From the NCBI RefSeq assembly GCF_003732545.1, contig NZ_AYKF01000001.1, positions 1 to 64,000 of the forward strand: a DNA stretch of 64,000 nucleotides. The letters run 5' to 3'. Both the position numbers and the translations under genes were made by a program. Source of the stretch: Salinisphaera orenii subsp. halophila YIM 95161. GTDB lineage: Bacteria; Pseudomonadota; Gammaproteobacteria; Nevskiales; Salinisphaeraceae. This document shows, one piece after another, positions 1-9,185 of the stretch. Position 1 is the first letter of the stretch; each line of letters starts with the position of its first letter. Below the pieces are notes generated by a model, which was not told where the DNA came from, did no database searches, and saw only the letters and a program-made list of their open reading frames with translations.

Positions 1-1116
<1,116 letters not shown>

Positions 1117-1138
1117 GGGAAGAGCCGGCGTCGAGGCG

Positions 1139-1843
1139 TCAGTCGACGCGACGAATCAGCATCAGGCCGCAACCGAATGCTTTGGCGCGACCAAAGCCGC
1201 GGGCCATCGCTTCGATAAACCGATCGGCGTCCGTAACTTCCAGTAGGCCACTATAATCGACACTAGAAAATTGAACGGTTCGATTCCCGCCGTTGCGCTT
1301 ACTCAATTCGTGCTGCCGATAGGTTTCGACGGCAGTTTCAGCTCGCAGCGCGAAGCCCGCCTTATCGCCCTGCCTCGCCAACCACCGTATGGCGGCGGCT
1401 TCCATTGCAGCCTGGCATTCAGGGCTGTTGCGGTCAGCCTGCGGAAAACCGAATTTCGCATGCATCATCACGTCGCTACGCTGCGAACGTTTGCCGGCGC
1501 CGGCCGGGCGCGCAACCGTAGGGTTGGCGCGTAACTTGAATCCGAGCCGATCCCCCGACCGGAGCTGCGGATCGAAACGCTTGGATTCGACCTCAAGCCA
1601 ATCGAATGATTGCGCTGGCTCGCGATCCGAGAGCACATAGAACAGCGGCAAACCTTTCGGCACGGCCGAGGGGCTTTGCTCGCTTTCGATTTCCTGGCGA
1701 AACAGAAACCGGCGTTGATCATCGTCCGAAAAGAGCTTCCAGAGCAATTGATGGGCCGCGTAGGCGTCGCCCACAAGGACACGCAGAAGAGTGTCGCGAT
1801 CAAGCTGGTTCATATCCAATCGAACCCGTGATAACAGCATCAT
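1139..1843 (-). CDS. cas6e: Cas6e (CasE/Cse3) crRNA-processing endoribonuclease
   Basis: This 234-aa RAMP protein cuts pre-crRNA at the base of each repeat hairpin and stays on the 3' stem as part of Cascade. The start is set by the ATGA overlap with the cas5 stop (1840-1843); a longer reading frame exists upstream but lies inside cas5. His31 in AYAAHQLLWKLF corresponds to the catalytic His of the E. coli protein, LGFKLRANPTV is a conserved Cas6e core strand, and the C-terminal glycine-rich loop GFGRAKAFGCGLMLI is complete. It would process both the array transcript and, if transcribed, the crRNA-like RNA at 6177-6266. Confidence 0.95.
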   Translation of the reverse strand: MMLLSRVRLDMNQLDRDTLLRVLVGDAYAAHQLLWKLFSDDDQRRFLFRQEIESEQSPSAVPKGLPLFYVLSDREPAQSFDWLEVESKRFDPQLRSGDRLGFKLRANPTVARPAGAGKRSQRSDVMMHAKFGFPQADRNSPECQAAMEAAAIRWLARQGDKAGFALRAETAVETYRQHELSKRNGGNRTVQFSSVDYSGLLEVTDADRFIEAMARGFGRAKAFGCGLMLIRRVD

Positions 1844-2586
1844 CTGCCTCCCGAGCCGCGGGCGTAGCGTCGAAATTCCAGACGCGGGCCGAATTGCCAA
1901 CGGCGACGATCACGCGGCATATCCCACACATCGCTGGATTCGACACCGGCGGTATCGCCATCCAGATCTGGCGCCTCGCCTTCCCAGGCATAGAGCATGT
2001 CGTGTGCTGGCACGAGCACGTCTTTTGTTTCGCCGGCGATCGGTGGAAACGCATGATCCAGCGCTTCACGCCAGTTCTCGGCCGAGATGCAACGCGGCGC
2101 CAAGGGCGCGGCCGGCGGGCAGGCCCGGCGCCCAAAGTAAAGCGCGAAGCGTGGGCGCGCCAATGCCTCGGCCAGTTCGTCTAACAGACCTTCATCAGCG
2201 CCCGGGCTCGACCGCAGCGCGATAATCCATAGCCCGTCGCTGCGATAGTCGCGTTTGGAAATGATGGTACCGAGCTCGCTGGACGGGCGATCGAGTTCGT
2301 CGCGACGCGTATGGAAGCGCTGCCCTTTACGACTCGGCGGCATCTGAACCGTGTGATAGTCGCGCAAGAGGCGACCCGGCGAATACTGCTTGACCGCAAG
2401 CCGGATGTTTTGATTCAAGGTGTCCAGCCGCCCAGTTTCGTCGCGGCGAATACCCAATGCCGCAGCCAGTAGCCCCACAACGGCGGAACGGCCCGGGTAG
2501 CTGGCCGTAGGCCGTTCTTCGCCTACTGCCGGCGTGCCCCAACTGGCGAGCGGCGCATACAGCCGAAAGACGAGATAACGCATCAC
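1840..2586 (-). CDS. cas5e: Cas5e (CasD) Cascade subunit
   Basis: This 248-aa RAMP protein begins MMRYLVFRLYAPLASWG, with VGEERPTASYPGRSAVVGLL, the typical Cas5e N-terminal ferredoxin-like fold and the S/Y-P-x-R-S segment. Cas5e binds the 5' handle of crRNA and caps the Cas7 backbone. It overlaps cas7 by 4 bp upstream and cas6e by 4 bp downstream, so the three are translationally coupled and expected in a fixed ratio. No defect is visible. Confidence 0.95.
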   Translation of the reverse strand: MMRYLVFRLYAPLASWGTPAVGEERPTASYPGRSAVVGLLAAALGIRRDETGRLDTLNQNIRLAVKQYSPGRLLRDYHTVQMPPSRKGQRFHTRRDELDRPSSELGTIISKRDYRSDGLWIIALRSSPGADEGLLDELAEALARPRFALYFGRRACPPAAPLAPRCISAENWREALDHAFPPIAGETKDVLVPAHDMLYAWEGEAPDLDGDTAGVESSDVWDMPRDRRRWQFGPRLEFRRYARGSGGR

Positions 2587-3656
2587 GCCCGGTCGCCCGT
2601 CACGAAATCACGCAGGCCGCCCAACGTGCCGTAACCGTCGAGCAGATTGAGCTGGGGCTCGCCCGCCTCGAGCGTGCAAAAGGCATAGCGCCCATCAGCG
2701 CCGGCCCCATAGACGTCGTCGAAACGTTGCGCCTGGACCTCGAGTCGCTGGATCGCCTCCATGCCGAAATCTTCGCCGCTGACCGGGCGCATGAACGCAA
2801 CGGACAGACTGCGAGGCTGTTCGTCGCCGCGCTCTGCCAACGTATAAACAGCGCGGGCCCGCGAGCCGAAGCTGTTCTGCTTGCCCTTGGGCGAGGTCTT
2901 GGTAATCGCTTCGACGAGTGCTGCCACACCGCGATCGGCCAGGTCGGCGTCGCCGGCGAGGTTTTCGATCAGCTGTTGGCGATCGATGCAGATGTACGAA
3001 TAGAACAGGCCGGCACCGAAACCGAGCTCGCCGATGTGACCGGCGCCGCGATCCTCATCACCCGGGTTGAGATCGTCGACCGCGGTGAAATAATCGTCCT
3101 CGACCTCGGCTGCGTGCACGGTAATGGCATGGGCCACTTGGCACGATGCATCCACGTTGTATTTAGGCGACGCGGCCAACATTCGGCCGAACAACGCAAT
3201 GTCCACCGCCCGCGGCCGAGCGCGTAGCAGATCAAGCTCTGTTTTTTCTGGCGCACGCTTTTCTTCGGCCAACACGTCGCTCAAGTCATAAACGGCCTGC
3301 CATTCCTCGGGCGCCACGTGTACGAGTTGACGCGTTTCCACCTGATCTTTTGGGACGTCGCCGAATACACCGGCAATCTGATTGGACCAAGTGCGTGCTT
3401 TTTTCTCGTCGATGCCGGCGTCAACCAAACGTTGCTGCACGTGGGCGCCCAATCGCTTGGTGCGTGTACCCCGGTCGTCTCCCATGGCTGTCTGAAACAC
3501 ATCGGACGTGCGCCAGGTCCGTTTCAGACTTTGGGACGACACGCGAAGACGCTTGGCGCCGCCCATGATCGCCGTCTTGGGCCGGCCGAGATCATCGCGA
3601 TTGAGGTTGGCCGGCGGATAGGCCGTCAAGACGTGCAGTTGAATGAAATCGCTCAT
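2583..3656 (-). CDS. cas7e: Cas7e (CasC/Cse4) Cascade backbone subunit
   Basis: This 357-aa protein begins MSDFIQLHVLTAYPPANLNR, then GRPKTAIMGGAKRLRVSSQS, both diagnostic of Cas7e. Six copies form the crRNA-binding filament; the thumb of each flips out every sixth guide nucleotide, a rule used here to interpret the mismatches of the putative self-targeting guide. GLFYSYICIDRQ and a C-terminal segment rich in conserved glycine positions fit the family, and the length is normal. It is separated from cse2 by 35 bp, the largest gap inside the operon, and overlaps cas5e by 4 bp. Confidence 0.96.
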   Translation of the reverse strand: MSDFIQLHVLTAYPPANLNRDDLGRPKTAIMGGAKRLRVSSQSLKRTWRTSDVFQTAMGDDRGTRTKRLGAHVQQRLVDAGIDEKKARTWSNQIAGVFGDVPKDQVETRQLVHVAPEEWQAVYDLSDVLAEEKRAPEKTELDLLRARPRAVDIALFGRMLAASPKYNVDASCQVAHAITVHAAEVEDDYFTAVDDLNPGDEDRGAGHIGELGFGAGLFYSYICIDRQQLIENLAGDADLADRGVAALVEAITKTSPKGKQNSFGSRARAVYTLAERGDEQPRSLSVAFMRPVSGEDFGMEAIQRLEVQAQRFDDVYGAGADGRYAFCTLEAGEPQLNLLDGYGTLGGLRDFVTGDRA

Positions 3657-3691
3657 TGGTTCCCCCGAAACTGAATAATGGAACGGCCCGC

Positions 3692-4369
3692 TCAGCCGTC
3701 GATGGATTTGTAGCGCGCGACCTGGCCGAAATAGGCCTCCGCCCAGCGGAAGGCCAACCGTTTGCCAGGGTCATCCGGCCACCGCTGCCCGGCCCGCTCG
3801 GCAAACCACAGCAAGACGTCGTCGGCCAAAAGCACTGGGCTCAACGACGAGCCGCGCAGCATGGCAAGCACGCGTCGCAGGCGGCGCACCAACTCCTCCG
3901 GACTGCGGCTTTCCTGCAATTGCTGGAACCGTAATGCGGACACGACCGGCTCTCCGGTGTCGCCCTGCTCCTTGCCTGCCTCGGCCGCGAACGATTGCCC
4001 GACCGCATCGCCCTTAACTTCGGCCAATAGCATGGCCACGCACGCCCACGCGGCGATATTCAGGTTATCTGCGTCGTCGCCGGCCGCTTTCTGCTGTGTG
4101 TACCAGAGCCGTCTAAAGCCTTCGGTCATGGCAGCGGCCTCGGGCGTTTCGCTGCGCCGCAGAACCGCTCGCAAACCCGGCGACCAGGGCCGGACGGCGA
4201 GACCGATTTTTTCCGCCTCTGCCGGAGTGAGCGCCAAACGCTGCCACCAGCGTCGAACCGCCCCGGCAGCCGCGGGTTGGCGACGCAATATGAGGCATCG
4301 ATTCAATTCCGCACGCTCTCGCGCATTGGTCTCGTCTCGGCTCTGCTCCGGCGTCTCGGACTCAACCAT
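3692..4369 (-). CDS. cse2: Cse2 (CasB) small Cascade subunit
   Basis: This 225-aa, mostly helical protein carries the Cse2 pattern ALRFQQLQESRSPEELVRRL followed by LRRVLAMLRGSSLSPVLLADDVLLW. Cse2 forms the dimeric inner belly of Cascade that stabilises the R-loop. Its N-terminus overlaps the cse1 3' end by 8 bp. The C-terminus WAEAYFGQVARY matches the family end. It is slightly longer than the E. coli protein owing to a charged N-terminal extension of about 20 residues. Confidence 0.93.
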   Translation of the reverse strand: MVESETPEQSRDETNARERAELNRCLILRRQPAAAGAVRRWWQRLALTPAEAEKIGLAVRPWSPGLRAVLRRSETPEAAAMTEGFRRLWYTQQKAAGDDADNLNIAAWACVAMLLAEVKGDAVGQSFAAEAGKEQGDTGEPVVSALRFQQLQESRSPEELVRRLRRVLAMLRGSSLSPVLLADDVLLWFAERAGQRWPDDPGKRLAFRWAEAYFGQVARYKSIDG

Positions 4370-6065
4370 TCGTTATCTCCTCGTCGGGCTGTCGGGTTTC
4401 ATCGCGCGCTTTCAGATCGAATCCGCCGCGTTCCGCGAATAAAGCCACGGCATTTCGCTTCTTGGATTTCTTCGCGCCGCCAGCCAACCAGATACTCAAC
4501 CAACGCCGCTCACGCACGCTGCGCTCCATCTGGCGCAGATCCGGCGCGCCGGAAAGCGCCTGCTCGTCGAACAATCGAAAGGCGGCGCGTCGCAGGGCGC
4601 GATACCACGCGCGGGCTGCTTCGGGTGGTAAGAAATTAATAGCGTCTTCGCCGTCGACCGCATCGCGCAGCGTGCGTATGAGCACGAAGAAATCGGCCTG
4701 TGTGGCCTGAAAAAACGCACCGGCGAGGTGGCTGGTATCGCCCCCGGCTTCCTTCGGGCGTTTGAACCAGGCATGCCGAATGCGATCGGAAACCTCGCGC
4801 GCCGTAGCCTGCGCCAGATCAACGCATTCGGACACCCATTCCCGAAGCACATCGCGCCGATCACCCGGTACCGCGACGAGCGGCATCTGCATATCCGTCC
4901 AGCCGCGCGCCTTCATGTTGTCGAGGTCGAAACCGTGAACCCACAAGCGCGCCTGTCGCGATAACACAGTGTCAGTCTTGCCGTCCTCGAACTCTTCCCA
5001 ATAGAACGGGTACTTCGCGCCGATATAGTCGCGAACCACGACCGCAGGCAATGCGCCAACGCGCTCGTCATCATCGAAAACGAAGGCGCTCCAGTGACGA
5101 TAATCGATGCCGCCGGGGCGGCCTTTCTGCGACCAGGGCGTCGTATCCGGCTTCTTGGGATCGTGGCGATACGGGGTTAGCGGATGCCGCCACGGGCCTT
5201 CGTAATTGATACCGTAATTCTTGGCACGCACTTCGGCGACCGTCGTTTCGCTCTCGCCGCCACAGATGTCGCAGACCGCAGCGTGCTCTTCGAACAACAA
5301 ACGGAACCGGCGCGGCATCGACCAATAGACGTGCAGCGGATGCAGCATTTCCGGGTATTGAGCAGATCCGGCCTTCTCGCTGGTCGGTGTTGCGCCCATC
5401 CACGGGAAGACGGTCGCGTCGTCGGCTTGCGGCGCGGTGAACTGCTGCCCTTTCTGGGTGATCTGCGCCTTTGGCACGACATTCAGCCACAGCTTCTGCC
5501 ATAGCGAACTATCCGGGTCGTCCGGCAGCACGAGCGTTGTCAACGGGCCGCCACCGCGCATACCGGTTCGAAACCCCGCTCCACCAGCTGGGCCGCTGGC
5601 TTGAATCGTGTACAGCGCGATCGCCGCGCAATCCGGGCAGAGCCGCTCGGCGACACCTCGCTTGATGAAGAAATCGGTATTGTTCTTTATGCCGTTCGCG
5701 CCGGGCGCGTCGACTAGCAGGCTCGATACCGACGACAACGAGGCGCTGTCGAGCGGATCTCTATCCTGCATGAAGCGCGGGCCAGTACCATCAAGGTTGA
5801 AAGCGCCTGCAAATGGGGTGAATAGCTCGGCCAGCTTCTCTGGCGACGGTGGTGACTCGTAAAGATCTAGCCATTCAGCTTCGCCCTCGGGCGATAAAGC
5901 AGTCTGCAGCAATCCGATTAAAAACTGATATGTCGCGCCGAGGAAGTCCGCGCGCGGCATAACGATGTCAGTCAAGTCGGGGCGTGATAGCTGACAAGGC
6001 TCGACTCTTAAAACGAGATCATCTCTTCGCTCCGCGAAAAGCCACTGGTCGCATATCAGATTCAT
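4362..6065 (-). CDS. cse1: Cse1 (CasA/Cas8e) large Cascade subunit
   Basis: This 567-aa protein recognises the PAM and recruits Cas3. I chose the ATG at 6065 (MNLICDQWLFAERRDD) because it matches the canonical Cse1 N-terminus; an ATG 15 bp upstream (6080) is less likely. Two CxxC pairs, CPDC and CDIC, form the structural zinc site seen in many Cse1 proteins. GPRFMQDRD and the NNTDFF block are conserved. It is the first gene of the cse1-cse2-cas7-cas5-cas6e-cas1-cas2 operon, and its 5' flank holds the proposed self-target (6121-6143). SD context is modest (GAGG four bases before the ATG). Confidence 0.95.
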   Translation of the reverse strand: MNLICDQWLFAERRDDLVLRVEPCQLSRPDLTDIVMPRADFLGATYQFLIGLLQTALSPEGEAEWLDLYESPPSPEKLAELFTPFAGAFNLDGTGPRFMQDRDPLDSASLSSVSSLLVDAPGANGIKNNTDFFIKRGVAERLCPDCAAIALYTIQASGPAGGAGFRTGMRGGGPLTTLVLPDDPDSSLWQKLWLNVVPKAQITQKGQQFTAPQADDATVFPWMGATPTSEKAGSAQYPEMLHPLHVYWSMPRRFRLLFEEHAAVCDICGGESETTVAEVRAKNYGINYEGPWRHPLTPYRHDPKKPDTTPWSQKGRPGGIDYRHWSAFVFDDDERVGALPAVVVRDYIGAKYPFYWEEFEDGKTDTVLSRQARLWVHGFDLDNMKARGWTDMQMPLVAVPGDRRDVLREWVSECVDLAQATAREVSDRIRHAWFKRPKEAGGDTSHLAGAFFQATQADFFVLIRTLRDAVDGEDAINFLPPEAARAWYRALRRAAFRLFDEQALSGAPDLRQMERSVRERRWLSIWLAGGAKKSKKRNAVALFAERGGFDLKARDETRQPDEEITNG

Positions 6066-6115
6066 AAGCCTCGCCCCCATACCTTCAACGTACCAAGCAC
6101 GAAGATCATCTCACA

Positions 6116-6121
6116 ATAATA
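6116..6121 (-). promoter_or_regulatory. Putative -10 element of the cse1 operon promoter
   Basis: The minus strand reads TATTAT here, five of six matches to the sigma-70 -10 box, about 51 bp upstream of the cse1 start codon. No convincing -35 hexamer is found 16-18 bp upstream, so the promoter is either weak or activator-dependent. It directly abuts the PAM of the proposed guide target. Confidence 0.35.
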
Positions 6122-6155
6122 AGACGAATGGTATATCTGCGGCTTGATTCTCAGC
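6121..6155 (+). promoter_or_regulatory. Putative self-target (PAM plus protospacer) of the crRNA-like guide, in the cse1 promoter region
   Basis: Bases 6121-6123 are AAG, the preferred type I-E PAM. Bases 6124-6143 match the first 20 nt of the pseudo-spacer at 6206-6225 at 18 positions; mismatches fall at guide positions 9 and 12. Position 12 belongs to the every-sixth set that Cascade does not read, and the seed (1-5, 7, 8) is perfect. Guide positions 21-32 match at only one of twelve. Short PAM-proximal complementarity of this kind is known to permit Cascade binding without licensing efficient Cas3 degradation. The site lies directly upstream of the likely -10 of cse1. Confidence 0.72.
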
Positions 6156-6176
6156 TGTAGGTCACGCACTATACGA

Positions 6177-6266
6177 ACGTTCCCGTAATTAAGCGGGATG
6201 AACCGACGAATGGCATGTCTGCGGCAGCCATAGTCAACCGTTCCCCGCACCAGCGGGGTCTTAAAT
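6177..6266 (+). ncRNA. crRNA-like guide RNA gene (two diverged repeats flanking a 32-nt pseudo-spacer)
   Basis: The first pseudo-repeat (6177-6205) matches the array repeat at 20 of 29 positions. It keeps GTTCCC, a rebuilt TCCCG/CGGGA stem and an exact 5'-handle ATGAACCG (6198-6205). The pseudo-spacer is 6206-6237, exactly 32 nt. The second pseudo-repeat (6238-6266) matches at 19 of 29. It keeps the Cas6e-type hairpin CCCCGC-ACCA-GCGGGG but has lost the handle, which a last repeat does not need. The two repeats are 61 bp apart, the same unit as in the array. Cas6e cutting would give a 61-nt RNA (6198-6258). The strand is opposite to the cas genes. A weak promoter may lie at 6148-6175 (TTCTCA, 16 bp, TATACG). 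I infer a CreR-like autorepressor or CreA-like RNA; transcription is unproven. Confidence 0.72.
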
Positions 6267-6503
6267 CCGCAATTAACGCACCGAACAGCTATGGTTATGA
6301 CGAGGTTTATGTCTTATGTGGAAAGCCAGAGAACGAGCCGGAGTGATTAGAAACTCGAGTCAATCAAAGTCTTTGAACAAACAGCGTTCTAGGCCTGAGC
6401 ACGCGACCTCATCAACAAGGCTGACCAAGGCACTAGCATTCGGTCACGAGAAACGTCCGGCAACCGCCGCCCTCGATGCAGGCACGGATCTCCCTGTTCC
6501 TCA
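6267..6503. other. Remainder of the cas3-cse1 intergenic region
   Basis: No convincing gene is seen. A plus-strand 63-codon frame (6316-6507) has no recognisable family, no good ribosome site and runs into the cas3 3' end, so I do not call it. A short inverted repeat TCCCT/AGGGA (6491-6510) overlaps the cas3 stop. The stretch is visibly more AT-rich than its neighbours, as is usual for regulatory DNA between cas3 and cse1. A tiny CreT-like toxin cannot be excluded. Confidence 0.4.
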
Positions 6504-9185
6504 CTAGGGAATAATCGAAAGTCGAAGTCCGTATACGGCATCGTAAGCATTCGAGGGATCATCGGCGACGACCCAGGGCCGAGCGAACGCCAACGATCGA
6601 TATCGTTGGACAAGTCGCTCCCAGGCCGGCTCTTGCACCGACGATAACTCGGCCAGCTTAGCGACTTGGCTCTCGCGCAAGCGGATCTGGCTCAGCGTCG
6701 CCGCGTGTGCGACCGCACCCGCCCACGGCACTAGCTCACCCGATTCCTCGCGAAGCAGCACGACCTGTCGGCTTGGCTCATCGGAGAGCCGCGTTCCGAT
6801 TTCGCGCTCGGGTTGCCACCGATCCGGATTGCCGCCGTAGCCGGCGGGCAGATCGAGTGCATTGAAGCGGGCCATACTGCGATCCGCCATCGCCTTGCCT
6901 TCGCGTTCGTCACTGGCCTCGCGCAACCCCTCTGGCAGCCATGTTTCGGCCGGCTCACCGTAGACGTCCTCGATTAGTTTTCGCGCATCGCGCGGCAGAT
7001 GCAGGCCATGACACTCGCGCAGTACGCGTTGCGTGAGCCAGCACAGCCCCGGGTCTCGATAGACGGCATGCGTGCCCGGCAAGCCGCGACGCAGCCATTC
7101 CGCATCCGGATCGTCGGCCCAGCTCGGTGCCAGCACGTGCATCGTGGGCGCGGCGCGTTCGCCGCGACCGTGCCGTTGCAGGCGTCCGGCGCGCTGAATC
7201 AGTGCATCGATCGGGGCCAGGTCACTGATCAGGCGATCGACGTCACAATCGAGGGATTCCTGGAACACCTGCGTGGCGACCAGCACCCGTCCAGATCGCT
7301 CGTCCGGCGTTGACGATTTGCCGAGGCAATCCAGCACCTGCTGCTCGATGCGCTGACGATCGATCATGGCGTAGCGCGCATGGAACAGCGTGCAGCGCTC
7401 GGAGTCTGAGTGAGCGCCGCGAACCAGCTCATAGGCCCGAATGGCGTCGTCCACCGTATTGCGCACCCATGCGATCGACTCGCCCCGCTCGACCGCGGCC
7501 ATCACGACATCGAGCGCTGCCTGCTCATCGGCAAGCCAAGCTACGGCGACGTGTCGATGTGCGGCATCGGGCGTCGTCAGCGGTTGTTCCGCGATTGCAC
7601 CATCCGATCCGACGGCGGTGAATAAGGGAAAATCATCCGCGCGCGGTGCCGACAGCGATGCCTGGCAGCCGCGCTGCCACGCCGCAACCAGCGCGGCTCG
7701 CATGGACTGCGGCAGCGTAGCTGTCAGTAGGATAGCGCTGCCACCCTCGCCGGCGTGATATTCGAGCAACGTTTCCAACAGCCGTTGCATGTAGACGTCG
7801 TAGGCATGCACTTCGTCGATGACCAGCACCTTGCCGGCCAAGCCGAACAGTCGCAGCGACTGATGTCGGAACGCGAGCAGGCCCATTAGCACTTGATCGA
7901 TGGTGCCGACACCGACGTCCGCGAGAAGCGCTTTCTTTCGTGAATCCGCCAGCCAGCGATTACAGGCGGCGGCGTTGCTGGGCTCGCCGCTGGCGTGATC
8001 TCCCGTGCCTGCCAGCACCTTGTCGACGGCGTGTTGGAAAACCTCGTTGAGCTCTCGCGCGCCATGCGCAAGCACGCATGACGGTGCCGATTCGGCGGTA
8101 AAAAACCGTCGGTGCAAGGCACCAAGCCTCGCGTACATGGCATTCGACGTGGCCATCGTCGGAAGGGCGAAAAACAGCCCCCGCGCGTCACCGGCATCGA
8201 GCAAGCGCTGGGCGAGAATACAGGCCGCTTCGGTCTTGCCGGAGCCAGTCAGATCCTCGAGAACGAAAAGCTGCGAGCCACCACCGACCGGATACTGCTC
8301 CGCCTGTTTTTGCAACGGTGTCGGCACGATGTTCGAGCCGTCGAACCAGGCGTTCAATCCGGTAAACGGCACCGGCTCCGGCGCGCAATCCAGTCCACTG
8401 GCGCGCACCGCGTTGGCCGCCTGCGGCAATGCGAAATCGCGCCAGTAATCCGATAGCGCGATCTCGTTGGCCTGAAAATCGAAGAAGTCCTCGTTGGAAC
8501 CGAGCCAATCGCTCGCGACTGCCCAGCCGGCAATCCGCCAGCTCTGTCGATTCCACTGCTCGCACCAGTTGGGGTCCAACAGTTGCTCGACCGGCCATTC
8601 CGGCGCCATGAGCTCGGCCCAGTGTTCGACAAAACTTGTGGCGGCGTTCGTGTCGTCAGCCGATTCATCGTTGGCAAAGAAACGCTCGACGCGATGGTTC
8701 GCAGCGTCCACAGGCTGGCCGTGATGGCCAAAAATCGGCGCAACCAGATGTGACAAGCCGGCACTCATCTGCGCGCGACTTTGTCGATCGACGCGAACAT
8801 CCGGCCACCTCAGTACGCCCTCCCGACGCCAGCGCCGCTGGTTCGCTTGCCAGAGAACCGCCCCAAGGCAGTCATGCCGCACCGTGTTTTCGTAACGCTC
8901 GAGCGGTGGCACCAATGACACGCCCGAAACGACCGCCAGCCCTTGGAAGGAACGTGCGAATTTCCCGATATCGTGCAAACCCAGCAGAAACACCAGCAAT
9001 CGGCGCAGACGACCCGGCTCTATCCGGAGCCGATGCGCCAATTCGCGCAAAAGAGGCGCTTGTGGTGCCAGCAATTGCCACCCGACGGCCGCCACATCCA
9101 GATTGTGATAAGGCAACAGATGACACGGCGCTCCAGGACCATCGTTACGTCGCGTCTTACCCCAGTAGAGAAAATAATTGCCCAT
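6504..9185 (-). CDS. cas3: Cas3 helicase-nuclease, type I-E
   Basis: This 893-aa protein is recruited by Cascade to unwind and degrade target DNA. The N-terminal HD nuclease has GLHDIGKF (His71-Asp72) and a later GHHG motif. The SF2 helicase core shows Walker A LTGSGKTEAA, the DEVH box in VIDEVHAYD, motif III LLTATLP and motif VI QRAGRLQRHGR. All catalytic motifs are intact, so the system should interfere actively. It is transcribed in the same direction as the Cascade operon but separated from it by 438 bp that contain the crRNA-like element. That separation would allow Cascade and Cas3 to be regulated independently. Confidence 0.97.
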   Translation of the reverse strand: MGNYFLYWGKTRRNDGPGAPCHLLPYHNLDVAAVGWQLLAPQAPLLRELAHRLRIEPGRLRRLLVFLLGLHDIGKFARSFQGLAVVSGVSLVPPLERYENTVRHDCLGAVLWQANQRRWRREGVLRWPDVRVDRQSRAQMSAGLSHLVAPIFGHHGQPVDAANHRVERFFANDESADDTNAATSFVEHWAELMAPEWPVEQLLDPNWCEQWNRQSWRIAGWAVASDWLGSNEDFFDFQANEIALSDYWRDFALPQAANAVRASGLDCAPEPVPFTGLNAWFDGSNIVPTPLQKQAEQYPVGGGSQLFVLEDLTGSGKTEAACILAQRLLDAGDARGLFFALPTMATSNAMYARLGALHRRFFTAESAPSCVLAHGARELNEVFQHAVDKVLAGTGDHASGEPSNAAACNRWLADSRKKALLADVGVGTIDQVLMGLLAFRHQSLRLFGLAGKVLVIDEVHAYDVYMQRLLETLLEYHAGEGGSAILLTATLPQSMRAALVAAWQRGCQASLSAPRADDFPLFTAVGSDGAIAEQPLTTPDAAHRHVAVAWLADEQAALDVVMAAVERGESIAWVRNTVDDAIRAYELVRGAHSDSERCTLFHARYAMIDRQRIEQQVLDCLGKSSTPDERSGRVLVATQVFQESLDCDVDRLISDLAPIDALIQRAGRLQRHGRGERAAPTMHVLAPSWADDPDAEWLRRGLPGTHAVYRDPGLCWLTQRVLRECHGLHLPRDARKLIEDVYGEPAETWLPEGLREASDEREGKAMADRSMARFNALDLPAGYGGNPDRWQPEREIGTRLSDEPSRQVVLLREESGELVPWAGAVAHAATLSQIRLRESQVAKLAELSSVQEPAWERLVQRYRSLAFARPWVVADDPSNAYDAVYGLRLSIIP

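Noticed and set aside
6062-6250. 62-codon minus-strand frame across the cse1 promoter and guide element
   Set aside because: It overlaps the cse1 start and the pseudo-repeats, has no family pattern and is explained by the regulatory DNA.
6316-6507. 63-codon plus-strand frame upstream of the cas3 stop
   Set aside because: No good ribosome site, no motif, and it ends inside the cas3 3' end; kept only as a remote toxin possibility in the findings.
6491-6510. TCCCT/AGGGA inverted repeat at the cas3 stop considered as a terminator or third pseudo-repeat
   Set aside because: Only a 5-bp stem with a 10-nt loop, no T tract and little repeat similarity.
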